DNA from: Verrucomicrobiota bacterium
Lineage (GTDB): Bacteria; Verrucomicrobiota; Verrucomicrobiia; Chthoniobacterales; UBA10450
DNA length: 64,000 bases
Direction: 5' to 3'
Assembly: GCA_003219415.1 (NCBI GenBank)
Contig: QHOS01000026.1
Coordinates: forward strand, 1 to 64,000
The stretch's first letter is position 1. Every line of letters starts with the position of its first letter. The position numbers were made by a program, and so were the translations under genes. The notes below the pieces were generated by a model. It was not told where the DNA came from. It ran no database searches and saw only the letters and a list, made by a program, of their open reading frames with translations. This document shows, piece by piece, positions 20,110 through 27,982 of this stretch.

Positions 20110-20511
20110 ATGAATGATCAATCACAACCTCCCGCGGGAAAGATCTCGGTGCACGGCAACGGGCTGGGAGCACCTTCGCCGGAGGAGGTTGAAACACGCG
20201 CCAGGGAAATTGCGATGATCGATGAGCGCAACCCTGATGAATTTACCGAAGCAGATTGGAAACAGGCCCGCCATGAATTGATGGGGGCGGAAAATAATAC
20301 TCCTCCCGAGGAAACTCCGGACAATGCCGATCTTACTGAAGAATGGAATGTCGTTGCGAGTTCCAAAGGCCACCGCGCGCCGCGTCCCGGCACCGAGGAA
20401 GAGGAAACGGTCGGCGAGCATTGCGTCATTGACGGTCTCGAAGAAGCGACTCATGACCAGATGCTCGAAGCGCGCAAGGAAGAACTCGAACAAGAGGGAG
20501 AAATTCTTTGA
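20110..20511 (+). CDS. Acidic protein of unknown function upstream of egtB
   Basis: A 133-residue, strongly acidic, lysine-poor protein (EEVETRAREIAMIDERNPDE, GTEEEETVGEHC, KEELEQEGEIL). I do not recognise a domain. The central RNPDEFTEADWKQARHELMG suggests a helical segment, and there is a single Cys near position 108. ATG at 20110 was used. The stop overlaps the egtB TTG start as TTGA, and an AG-rich ribosome site (GAGGGAG) for egtB lies inside its last codons, so coupling to ergothioneine synthesis is likely. Confidence 0.65.
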   Translation: MNDQSQPPAGKISVHGNGLGAPSPEEVETRAREIAMIDERNPDEFTEADWKQARHELMGAENNTPPEETPDNADLTEEWNVVASSKGHRAPRPGTEEEETVGEHCVIDGLEEATHDQMLEARKEELEQEGEIL

Positions 20512-21887
20512 GCTCTGCTTCAGCGGAAGCCGTTACCGATTCAGTGACGGCGAAACCAGCCCACTTTCATCCGAGCTCGGGACGTGTTGAGCGCCTTCTT
20601 ACGCGTTTTCATCAAATCAGAGACTTCACCAACAGTCTCTGCGCGGATCTAGAACCAGAAGACTGCGTCGTACAATCGATGCCGGACGTCAGCCCCACGA
20701 AATGGCATATTGCTCATACCACATGGTTTTTCGAAACGTTTATCCTTAAAAAGTTCAGCCCGGGTTATCGTCCTGAAATTCCGCAGTACGCTTATCTGTT
20801 TAATTCGTACTATAACGCCGCGGGCGATATGCACCGACGCGATCTACGCGGATTAATTTCGCGTCCGACGGTAAGGGAGGCCCAGCGTTATCGCGCATCG
20901 GTCGATTCGCATGTCGACAATTTGCTATCCACTGCAGACGAAAGATTGCTCGATGAAATCGAACCGATCCTCGTTCTCGGATTTCATCATGAGCAACAGC
21001 ATCAGGAATTGTTGGTCACCGACATCAAGCACGTGTTCGCGCAAAATCCGCTTTATCCTGTTTTTCGAAAAGGTAGGGCGCGAGTCGCCGCAGCGACTGC
21101 TCCGAAAACTGCAGGGAGGAGCTCTGCGACGCCGGCCTCACAGGGTTCGCCCCTCCAATTTATCGACTTCGAAGAGATGGTTGTCGCAATTGGCCATGAC
21201 GGCCGCGGATTCGCTTATGACAACGAAGGTCCCCGGCATCGAGCGTTGGTTCCCGCGTTTTCGCTTGCTACGCGGCCGGTCACAAACGGTGAGTATATGG
21301 CATTCATCGAAGATAGTGGTTATGCGCGTCCGGAATTGTGGTTATCGCTCGGATGGATGACTGTGAACGACCAACGCTGGCAGGCGCCGCTGTATTGGAC
21401 GAAACACGAAGGCGCCTGGTGGAACTTTACTCTCTCAGGATTTCGCCCAGTCGATGAATCCGAGCCTGTGACGCACGTGAGTTATTTCGAAGCTGACGCG
21501 TATGCGAACTGGGCAGGCGCGCGCCTGCCGACAGAGTTTGAATGGGAGCGCGCTGCTTTGGATTGCCCGATTGAAGGAAATTTTGTCGAGGACGAAAATT
21601 TTCATCCGCAAGAATTGTCCGCCTCAGGAGACGATAGACGTCTGCACCGAATGTTTGGCGATGTTTGGGAATGGACGCGCAGCGCCTACGCGCCCTACCC
21701 CGGCTATCGCGCCGCGCCGGGCGCACTTGGCGAATACAATGGCAAGTTCATGTGCAACCAATACGTCCTGCGTGGCGGTTCGTGTGCAACCTCACGCACA
21801 CATATTCGCCGCACTTATCGCAATTTCTTCCAACCAGAAAAACGCTGGCAGTTTACTGGGATCAGACTCGCGCGGGATCCACGATGA
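20508..21887 (+). CDS. egtB: Ergothioneine biosynthesis sulfoxide synthase EgtB
   Basis: A 459-residue iron enzyme that joins trimethylhistidine to a thiol (gamma-Glu-Cys or Cys) with O2. The N-terminal DinB-like domain carries the iron ligands: His70 in WHIAHTTWFFE, and His161 and His165 in GFHHEQQHQELL. The C-terminal FGE-sulfatase domain has GPRHRALVPAFSLATRPVTN, ARLPTEFEWERAAL, GDVWEWTRSAYAPYPGYR and VLRGGSCATSRTHIRRTYRN. The TTG start at 20508 is supported by the overlap with the upstream stop and by GAGGGAG 8 bases before. Residues 189-215 are a low-complexity insert encoded by a repeat element. egtD follows 47 bases downstream. Confidence 0.96.
   Translation: MSSASAEAVTDSVTAKPAHFHPSSGRVERLLTRFHQIRDFTNSLCADLEPEDCVVQSMPDVSPTKWHIAHTTWFFETFILKKFSPGYRPEIPQYAYLFNSYYNAAGDMHRRDLRGLISRPTVREAQRYRASVDSHVDNLLSTADERLLDEIEPILVLGFHHEQQHQELLVTDIKHVFAQNPLYPVFRKGRARVAAATAPKTAGRSSATPASQGSPLQFIDFEEMVVAIGHDGRGFAYDNEGPRHRALVPAFSLATRPVTNGEYMAFIEDSGYARPELWLSLGWMTVNDQRWQAPLYWTKHEGAWWNFTLSGFRPVDESEPVTHVSYFEADAYANWAGARLPTEFEWERAALDCPIEGNFVEDENFHPQELSASGDDRRLHRMFGDVWEWTRSAYAPYPGYRAAPGALGEYNGKFMCNQYVLRGGSCATSRTHIRRTYRNFFQPEKRWQFTGIRLARDPR
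21072..21157. repeat. REP-like element read in frame inside egtB
   Basis: This stretch begins GGTAGGGCGCGAGTCGCCGC, matches the start of the intergenic GTAGGGCGCGACC elements, and contains inverted repeats (GTCGCCGCAGCGAC). It encodes an Ala/Ser/Thr/Pro-rich linker between the DinB and FGE domains of EgtB. It breaks no catalytic motif. Confidence 0.7.
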
Positions 21888-21890
21888 ATC

Positions 21891-21920
21891 TGTAGGGCGC
21901 GACCGGCAGGCGCGCGCCGA
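21891..21920. repeat. REP-like element between egtB and egtD
   Basis: A GTAGGGCGCGACCGGCAGGC copy with inverted GCGC arms fills most of the 47-base gap between the egtB stop and the egtD start. It may be transcribed as a hairpin within the egt message. Confidence 0.65.
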
Positions 21921-21934
21921 ACGATATTGCCATA

Positions 21935-22921
21935 ATGACTGCAGACCAGCTAACGGCCATACAACCCGCTTCTGCGGTTCCCCCGGTAACTTCTGATTTG
22001 CTGTCGGACGTTATCGCGGGCCTTTCCTCCGATCCGCGCACCCTGCCTTGCAAGTATTTCTACGATGAGCGCGGTGCTGCGTTGTTCCAAAAGATTTGCG
22101 AACTGCCGGAGTATTACGTCACTCGAACCGAGATCGATATCCTGGATCGAAACCGCGCCGAAATCGCGGCGCAGATTGGACCAAATATCGAGCTAATCGG
22201 ACTCGGCACGGGCGCGGGCACCAAGACGCGCATTCTCGTTGAAGCGCTGGAGCAGCCCGCTGTTTATCTCCCGGTCGATATCTCTGAGAAGCAATTACGC
22301 AAATCGGCCGCGCTTTTCCGGAAAATTTTTCCCAAGTTGGAAGTTCTGCCTGTGTGCGCCGATTACTTGCAACCTGTCGTGCTCCCATCACCGCGCCGCG
22401 AGGCTGCGCGCAACGTTGTCTATTTTCCCGGATCGACTATCGGCAATTTCGAGCCAGGTGAAGCACTAGAATTTTTACGCCGCATTGCCAATGTTTCAGG
22501 TCGAGGCGGCGGGCTCCTGATCGGCGTCGATTTGCAGAAGGATCAAAGTGTGATCGAAGCCGCTTACAACGACAGCGCCGACGTCACGGCGCAATTCAAC
22601 CTGAATTTATTGGCGCACATCAATCGCGAGGTCGGCGCAGATTTCGATCTAAGCCAGTGGCGACACCGCGCGATTTACAACTCAGAAGCCGGTCGCATCG
22701 AGATGTATTTGATCAGTACGACCGACCAAACAGTTCACATTGGCGCTCGAGAGTTTCGCTTCCGGGCAGGTGAAAAAATCCTGACCGAGCATTCTTACAA
22801 GCACACGCCAGAAGGTTTTATCGCGCTGGCTCGCCAGGCCGGGTTTGATTTCGTCAAATTGTGGACCGACGACGCCCGCCTGTTTGGGGTTTTCTACTTT
22901 AGCTGTAGCCGGGAGCGATGA
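21935..22921 (+). CDS. egtD: L-histidine N(alpha)-methyltransferase EgtD
   Basis: A 328-residue SAM enzyme that trimethylates histidine to hercynine, the first step of ergothioneine synthesis. The N-terminal YDERGAALFQKICELPEYYV and TRTEIDIL are characteristic. The SAM site is ELIGLGTGAGTKTRILVEAL (about 86-105). YFPGSTIGNFEPGEALEFL and the substrate-domain REFRFRAGEKILTEHSYKHT follow. The ending CSRER and stop are supplied by a repeat element. With EgtB it provides the two core steps; no egtC or egtE is present, so a lyase elsewhere or the short EgtB route is expected. Confidence 0.95.
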   Translation: MTADQLTAIQPASAVPPVTSDLLSDVIAGLSSDPRTLPCKYFYDERGAALFQKICELPEYYVTRTEIDILDRNRAEIAAQIGPNIELIGLGTGAGTKTRILVEALEQPAVYLPVDISEKQLRKSAALFRKIFPKLEVLPVCADYLQPVVLPSPRREAARNVVYFPGSTIGNFEPGEALEFLRRIANVSGRGGGLLIGVDLQKDQSVIEAAYNDSADVTAQFNLNLLAHINREVGADFDLSQWRHRAIYNSEAGRIEMYLISTTDQTVHIGAREFRFRAGEKILTEHSYKHTPEGFIALARQAGFDFVKLWTDDARLFGVFYFSCSRER

Positions 22922-23035
22922 CCCCGGCCCGCGGTCCACACCCCGCGGCTACAAACCTGTAGTGGCAGCCGTGTCGGCTGTACAACTCAAATCATCCATG
23001 CTTGCAGGCGACCCGCCTGCCTCTACAGAATATCG
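22905..23035. repeat. Three GTAG/CTAC-bounded palindromes after egtD
   Basis: The first copy, 22905-22952, runs from GTAGCC to GGCTAC and supplies the last codons and stop of egtD. A second unit (about 22958-22985) is GTAGTGGCAGCCGTGTCGGC followed by TGTAC. The third, 23004-23020, is the perfect GCAGGCG-ACC-CGCCTGC hairpin. They could stabilise or terminate the egt transcript before the ABC genes. Confidence 0.65.
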
Positions 23036-23044
23036 CAAATCGCA

Positions 23045-23788
23045 ATGAGCGCCCTCGTTAAACTCGTCGATGTGAGCAAACGCTACGCGGATGCAACTGC
23101 GTTGCATTCGACAAATCTGTCCGTCGAACGCGGCGAGACCACCATTCTCATAGGGCCAAGTGGTTGCGGCAAATCAACCTTGCTCCGATTGATCATTCGT
23201 TTGATTGAGCCCGACTCTGGCTCGATCGAGTTCGACGGTGAACCGATCACATCCGATACGATTGGCGAGCTTCGCCGGCGAATTGGATACGTGATCCAGG
23301 AAGGCGGTTTGTTTCCGCATCTGACTGCACGCGCCAACGTCCTGTTGATGGCCCGGCACATCGGGAAATCCGAAGATGAAACGCAGAACAGGCTCGTCGA
23401 ATTGTGCGAGCTGACCAGATTTTCCGTCAACTTGCTGTCGCGATATCCTGTCGAACTTTCCGGAGGTCAGCGGCAACGCGTCGGTTTGATGCGCGCATTA
23501 ATGCTTTCACCAGAACTGCTGTTGCTCGATGAGCCGCTTGGTGCACTGGATCCATTGGTGCGGGCTTCTTTACAGAAGGATCTTAAAGAAATTTTTGCGC
23601 GGTTGCAGCAGACGGTGCTCTTCGTCACCCATGATTTGGCCGAGGCGACTTATTTTGGCGACGACATCGTGCTCATGAAGGAAGGTCGCATTATTCAAAG
23701 AGGCTCGGCTACTGTTCTTCGCGAAAGGCCAGCCGACCCTTTCGTCTTAGAATTCATCAACGCGCAACGCGGAGTCACGCTGACATGA
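23045..23788 (+). CDS. ABC importer ATPase, quaternary-amine/ergothioneine type
   Basis: A 247-residue ATPase of the ProV/OpuCA group. Walker A is IGPSGCGKSTLLR, the signature is [16 protein letters not shown], Walker B is LLLLDEPLGALD and the switch His is in FVTHDLAEATYF. No CBS domains follow, unlike OpuCA. The stop overlaps the next gene's start (23785), so the two-gene importer is co-translated. It follows egtBD closely, and the importer could serve ergothioneine or its quaternary-amine precursor hercynine; a glycine betaine/choline role is the standard alternative. Confidence 0.9.
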   Translation: MSALVKLVDVSKRYADATALHSTNLSVERGETTILIGPSGCGKSTLLRLIIRLIEPDSGSIEFDGEPITSDTIGELRRRIGYVIQEGGLFPHLTARANVLLMARHIGKSEDETQNRLVELCELTRFSVNLLSRYPVELSGGQRQRVGLMRALMLSPELLLLDEPLGALDPLVRASLQKDLKEIFARLQQTVLFVTHDLAEATYFGDDIVLMKEGRIIQRGSATVLRERPADPFVLEFINAQRGVTLT

Positions 23789-25332
23789 GGTCGCCGTTTT
23801 TCATAAGAGTTGTAGGGCGCGACCACAGCCTGCCTGCTGTGGCGAGGGCGCGCCGCGCACGGTTCCGTGCTCTCTCAGTGTCATTTGTGATTCTCGTCGC
23901 GACAGTTTTCCCAGCATCAGCTAATCCAGTCATTATCGGCTCAAAAAAATTCACCGAGTCGTATGTTCTGGGCGAAATCGCCAGGCGCGCGCTAAACGAT
24001 GCCGGAGTTGCAACGGAGCATCGTCAGGGAATGGGCGGCACAATCATTCTCTGGCAAGCGCTCCAAGGCGGACAAATTGATGCCTATCCTGAATACACGG
24101 GAACAATCGCGCAAGAAATTCTGAAAAATGGTCAACAACTTTCCTTTCATGAAATTCGAGACGCGCTCGGAAAATTCGGTGTTGGCATGACAGAGCCCCT
24201 TGGGTTCGACAACACTTACGCGCTGGTCATGCGACGCAGCGAAGCGCAACGCCTCGGAATTCGCACCATCAGCGATCTGCGAAAGCATCCCGAACTCAAG
24301 GTCGGGCTCACCCATGAATTTCTCGACCGCCAGGATGGCTGGCGGCCGTTGCGCGAGCGTTATGGGCTTCCCCAACAGAGCGTCATTGGGATTGATCATG
24401 CGCTCGGTTATGCCGCGCTCGCCAATGGTTCAATTGATTTGAAGGACGCTTATTCGACCGATGCAAAGATTGAAGAAAACGATCTGGTAGTTCTTGAAGA
24501 CGATCTTCGGTTTTTCCCAAAGTATGAGGCTGTCTTCTTGTTTCGGTCGTCCATGTCCCCCGGCGCAATCAGTGCCTTACGCCGGCTTGAAGGAGCGCTG
24601 GATGAAAAACGCATGATTCACCTCAATGTGGAGGCAGAGCGCACAAAAAATTATACCTTCGCCGCAAACTTATATTTTGAAGGCGGCGAAAGATCGGCAA
24701 GTTCAGTGGGCGAATCCTTTCCGCACAAGCTCGCGCGCTGGACGCTACGCCATCTCGAGCTCGCAGGATTTTCGCTGTTGCTTTCAGTAGTCATCGGGAT
24801 TCCGCTGGGCATTATTGCCAGTCGCGGTGGCTTAATTGGGCAGGGCATTCTTGGGTTCGCCAGTGTTGTGCAAACGATCCCGTCGCTCGCGTTGCTGGCA
24901 TTGCTTGTCCCTCTTCCGTTTTTCGGGATCAGCGTGCGCACTGCGATTGCGGCTCTGTTCCTTTATGGGTTATTGCCGATCGTGCGGAATACTGCGAGCG
25001 GCTTGCAGGACATCCCGCGATCGCTGCGTGAATCTGCTGTTGCGCTGGGACTCAGTCCGTTCACCCGGCTCTGGGAAATTTATCTGCCGATGGCGTCACG
25101 CTCTATTCTTTCGGGAATCAAGACCAGCGCGGTGATTAATATCGGTACCGCTACCCTGGCTGCGCTTATCGGCGCTGGCGGGCTCGGTGAACCGATCCTG
25201 AGCGGCCTCAATTTGAACGATCACGCAACGATTTTAGAGGGAGCTGTTCCTGCCGCCTTGCTGGCACTCCTTGTACAATGGTTTTTCGATGTGCTCGACC
25301 GCGTCCTGATTCCCAAAGGGCTGCGAATTTAG
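23785..25332 (+). CDS. Fused substrate-binding protein and permease of ABC importer
   Basis: A 515-residue fusion. Residues 30-46 form a signal/anchor, 48-300 are an OpuAC/OsmF-type binding domain (SKKFTESYVLGEIARRALND, GGTIILWQALQGGQIDAYPE, GTIAQEIL), and 320-510 are a five- or six-helix BPD permease (EASRGGLIGQ-type loop, FASVVQTIPSLALLALLVPL, ESAVALGLSPFTRLWEIYLP). Known ergothioneine importers (EgtUBC) and some OpuC types are also SBD-permease fusions, but with the permease first. Here the order is reversed. The first 25 residues are encoded by a REP-like element and probably make a poor or shortened leader; a start nearer residue 30 is possible. Confidence 0.9.
   Translation: MRSPFFIRVVGRDHSLPAVARARRARFRALSVSFVILVATVFPASANPVIIGSKKFTESYVLGEIARRALNDAGVATEHRQGMGGTIILWQALQGGQIDAYPEYTGTIAQEILKNGQQLSFHEIRDALGKFGVGMTEPLGFDNTYALVMRRSEAQRLGIRTISDLRKHPELKVGLTHEFLDRQDGWRPLRERYGLPQQSVIGIDHALGYAALANGSIDLKDAYSTDAKIEENDLVVLEDDLRFFPKYEAVFLFRSSMSPGAISALRRLEGALDEKRMIHLNVEAERTKNYTFAANLYFEGGERSASSVGESFPHKLARWTLRHLELAGFSLLLSVVIGIPLGIIASRGGLIGQGILGFASVVQTIPSLALLALLVPLPFFGISVRTAIAALFLYGLLPIVRNTASGLQDIPRSLRESAVALGLSPFTRLWEIYLPMASRSILSGIKTSAVINIGTATLAALIGAGGLGEPILSGLNLNDHATILEGAVPAALLALLVQWFFDVLDRVLIPKGLRI
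23811..23870. repeat. REP-like element inside the importer N-terminus
   Basis: GTAGGGCGCGACCACAGCCT followed by an inverted copy (GCTGTGGCGAGGGCGCGCC) lies in frame at residues 9-29 of the permease/SBP fusion. It is the same family as 25341-25398 and 4381-4408. Confidence 0.7.
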
Positions 25333-25340
25333 CGTCATGT

Positions 25341-25398
25341 GGTAGGGCGCGACCGCCGGGCGCGCCGCCAACGGACCGCTCGGCGATCCGTCCCTACC
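25341..25398. repeat. REP-like palindrome, full-length copy
   Basis: The element begins GGTAGGGCGCGACCGCCGGG and ends with the inverted CCCTACC. Its first 28 bases are identical to the minus strand of 4381-4408 inside thiC. It fills most of the 104-base gap between the importer and the aldehyde dehydrogenase, and its position after the importer stop suits an RNA hairpin. Confidence 0.8.
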
Positions 25399-25436
25399 AG
25401 TTTCATCGATCCCAAAATGCGATGTAACGTACAATT

Positions 25437-26801
25437 ATGGCAATCGCTTCGATTAATCCGGCTACGGGCGAAAAGGTGAAGGAGTTTGCTCCGTTCGACG
25501 ATGCCGAAATCGAGAAACGACTGAAGAGCGCCGAGAATGCGTTCAGGAAATATCGCCGAACTGCGTTTAGCCAGCGCTCGGAGCTTTTGGAGGCAACCGC
25601 TGAGTTATTACTGCAGGAAAAGGAGAGACTCGCCGAAATCATCACACTCGAAATGGGAAAGTTGTTCCCAGCATCCGTAGAAGAAATCCTCAAATGTGCG
25701 CGCGCCTGTCGATTTTACGCCGAGAACGCGGAGCGGTTCCTTGAGGACGAGCCTGCACAAACGGACGCCGCCCGCAGTTATGTCCGCTATGAACCACTCG
25801 GGCCGGTCCTCGCCATCATGCCTTGGAATTTCCCGTTCTGGCAGGTCTTTCGATTTGCGACGCCAGCGCTTATGGCCGGCAATGTCGGTTTGCTGAAGCA
25901 TGCTTCTAATGTGCCACAGTGCGCACTTGCCATTGAACAAATACTTTGCCGCGCGGGATTTGATGACGGCGTTTTCCAAACGCTCCTCATCGAACCGGAA
26001 CAGGTCGAAAAGGTAATTGTCGATCCGCGCGTGAAAGCGGTGACCCTAACGGGTAGCGAAAAAGCCGGGAGCGCAGTGGCGAGCACAGCTGCACGTCAGA
26101 TCAAGAAGAGCGTGCTCGAGCTCGGCGGCAGCGATGCATTCATTGTGATGCCAAGCGCGGATTTCGAGAGCGCACTGAGCACGGCGATTAAAGCGCGCAC
26201 CATTAACACTGGACAATCGTGCATCGCGGCAAAGCGGCTCTTCATTGCAGACGAAATTTACGACGAGTTTCTTGACCAGTTCGTTGACAGGATGCGCGCG
26301 TTGAAAGTTGGGGATTCCATGGATCCGGCTACTGAAATTGGCCCTCTCGCAACCGAACAAATTCTGCAAGGCGTGCACGATCAGGTTCAGAAATCGATTG
26401 CAGCAGGCGCAAAATTATTGACCGGCGGAAATCGAATTCATGGCCCGGGATTTTTCTACGAGCCAACGGTGCTCGTCAATGTACCACGAGAATCGCCTGC
26501 CTATCGCGAAGAGGTCTTTGGTCCGGTCGCATCCATTTTCCGCGTCCGCGACGCAGACGACGCGATCGCGATGGCGAACGACAGTCCATTCGGTCTCGCT
26601 GCCAGCGCGTGGACGAATAATCCCGAGGAACAAGAGCTTTTCACGTCTGACCTAGAAACCGGAATGGTTTTCATCAACGCAATGGTCGCCTCCGATCCGC
26701 GTTTACCGTTCGGCGGCGTGAAGCGTTCCGGTTTTGGACGCGAACTCGGCGCCGCAGGAATTCGTGAGTTTACAAATACGAAAACGATCTGGATTTCGTG
26801 A
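25437..26801 (+). CDS. Aldehyde dehydrogenase, succinate-semialdehyde type
   Basis: A 454-residue NAD(P)-dependent aldehyde dehydrogenase. Cofactor motifs are VLAIMPWNFPFWQVFRFATP and TGSEKAGSAV, the general base is Glu in VLELGGSDAF and the nucleophile is Cys262 in NTGQSCIAAKR. The overall pattern, ending FGGVKRSGFGRELG, matches the Sad/YneI succinate-semialdehyde branch, which feeds succinate to the TCA cycle. Substrate assignment by family resemblance only. Monocistronic. Confidence 0.85.
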   Translation: MAIASINPATGEKVKEFAPFDDAEIEKRLKSAENAFRKYRRTAFSQRSELLEATAELLLQEKERLAEIITLEMGKLFPASVEEILKCARACRFYAENAERFLEDEPAQTDAARSYVRYEPLGPVLAIMPWNFPFWQVFRFATPALMAGNVGLLKHASNVPQCALAIEQILCRAGFDDGVFQTLLIEPEQVEKVIVDPRVKAVTLTGSEKAGSAVASTAARQIKKSVLELGGSDAFIVMPSADFESALSTAIKARTINTGQSCIAAKRLFIADEIYDEFLDQFVDRMRALKVGDSMDPATEIGPLATEQILQGVHDQVQKSIAAGAKLLTGGNRIHGPGFFYEPTVLVNVPRESPAYREEVFGPVASIFRVRDADDAIAMANDSPFGLAASAWTNNPEEQELFTSDLETGMVFINAMVASDPRLPFGGVKRSGFGRELGAAGIREFTNTKTIWIS

Positions 26802-26854
26802 CATTGTATCAAAGCGAGGACTGACCTCATTTCCATCCGTATCCCCGCCCCAAG

Positions 26855-26883
26855 TCTTGTTAGACGAAAATCTTTCGTATAAT
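26855..26883 (+). promoter_or_regulatory. Possible sigma-70-like promoter
   Basis: TATAAT at 26878-26883 is a perfect -10 hexamer and TCTTGT at 26855-26860 is a weak -35 at 17 bases. It would fire about 10 bases before the start region of the P-loop gene at 26901. The -35 match is poor and Verrucomicrobial promoter consensus is not well known to me. Confidence 0.35.
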
Positions 26884-26900
26884 TCTCGTTAGCCTTTATC

Positions 26901-27386
26901 ATGAAACTCGTCCTACTGGGAAATGCCGGTGCTGGAAAGAGCACCATGGCTCGCCGACTAATCGGCGGCAGACAGATCCCTCGCTTGTCTCTTGATGAGA
27001 TTGCTTGGGATCCCGGACCACAGCGAAAACCGTTACATGAAAGTCTTGAGCTGCTTAATGATTTTCTGAAGACGAATGACCAGTGGGTGATCGAGGGGTG
27101 TTACAGCGACTTGGTAGAAGCTGCTCTGGGGCAATGCACCGAGTTGAGATTTTTGAACCCTGGTATTGAGGTCTGCGTTGCCCACTGCCACCGGCGGCCT
27201 TGGGAGCCTGAAAAATTTTCCTCGGCGCAGCAGCAGGACGCAATGCTTGAGCAACTGGTCCTATGGGTTAAGCAATACGAGATTCGGGATGACGAGTATG
27301 GCTTGAAGCGACATCGGAAAATATTCGAGCAGTTTGCGGGTTCAAAGCGCGAGTTCACCTCTTTGATTTCATACGATGAAGGCTAA
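26901..27386 (+). CDS. Small P-loop NTPase (topology-modulation/adenylate-kinase-like)
   Basis: A 161-residue protein with Walker A at the very N-terminus (LLGNAGAGKSTMARRLIGG), then LSLDEIAWDPGPQ and WVIEGCYSDLVEAAL, the pattern of the DNA topology modulation/FlaR-related P-loop proteins. The lid region has CHRRPWEPEKFS. It probably phosphorylates or regulates something small; substrate unknown. A candidate promoter lies just upstream. Confidence 0.75.
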   Translation: MKLVLLGNAGAGKSTMARRLIGGRQIPRLSLDEIAWDPGPQRKPLHESLELLNDFLKTNDQWVIEGCYSDLVEAALGQCTELRFLNPGIEVCVAHCHRRPWEPEKFSSAQQQDAMLEQLVLWVKQYEIRDDEYGLKRHRKIFEQFAGSKREFTSLISYDEG

Positions 27387-27522
27387 CCATGCGCCTGAGC
27401 GAACCCGGCCACCGGCAGGTCGCTGAGCTTGGGTCGTTACGTCCCATGAGCATTTGGAGCGCTCTGAACGTCACGCTGCTCGCCGCTATGGAAAACAAAC
27501 TATCGAGGTTGTACCTTATCTT

Positions 27523-27969
27523 TTAGCGAACTAAGATGGGCAGAAGGTTTTTTGCAAAGCGGAAGCCGGTTCGCGAATAACCAAGCGCTTCATAAAATTG
27601 ATGCGCCTCTTCCCGCTCGAATCGCGTCGTTAGAGTTACTCGGCTAACGTTTCTGCTCGCGAAATCTTTCTCCGCTGCGGCAATCAGCGCGCGGCCAACG
27701 CCACTTCGTCGCTCCTTCTTTGAAACAACGAGGGCAATAATTTTTCCGGAAGGATCATTGTATTCGTGGCTGGCGTGCGTCAGCGTGCCAATCATCCCAC
27801 GGATTTCATTGTCGATCTCGGCCACAAATGAGCCGTAGCGGGGATCGCTTGAGATGGATTTCAAACGCTGGGTCATTTCGGCGCTGGTTGTTTTGTAGCC
27901 GAGTTCACACATTAGCGCAGCTAGCGCCGATGCATCGCTCAATTGGGCGTCCCGAATGGTAAGCGACAC
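27523..27969 (-). CDS. GNAT family N-acetyltransferase
   Basis: A 148-residue acetyltransferase: MSLTIRDAQLSDASALAALM at beta-1, then the acetyl-CoA loop KKERRSGVGRALIAAAEKDF (R/Q-x-x-G-x-G/A) and FYEALGYSRTGFRF near the C-terminus. Substrate is not predictable. It lies 13 bases downstream of cysNC on the same strand and may belong to the sulfate-activation transcript. The 136 bases between it and the P-loop gene hold no gene I can identify. Confidence 0.85.
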   Translation of the reverse strand: MSLTIRDAQLSDASALAALMCELGYKTTSAEMTQRLKSISSDPRYGSFVAEIDNEIRGMIGTLTHASHEYNDPSGKIIALVVSKKERRSGVGRALIAAAEKDFASRNVSRVTLTTRFEREEAHQFYEALGYSRTGFRFAKNLLPILVR

Positions 27970-27982
27970 GATTACCGCGTGG

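Noticed and set aside
23045..25332. Calling the importer a confirmed glycine betaine or an ergothioneine transporter
   Set aside because: Ligand residues cannot be assigned from sequence alone here; only the family is certain.
27387..27522. A possible remnant coding region (LRPMSIWSALNV, LLAAMENKLS)
   Set aside because: It is under 140 bases, has no start or ribosome site and no family pattern, so it is not annotated.
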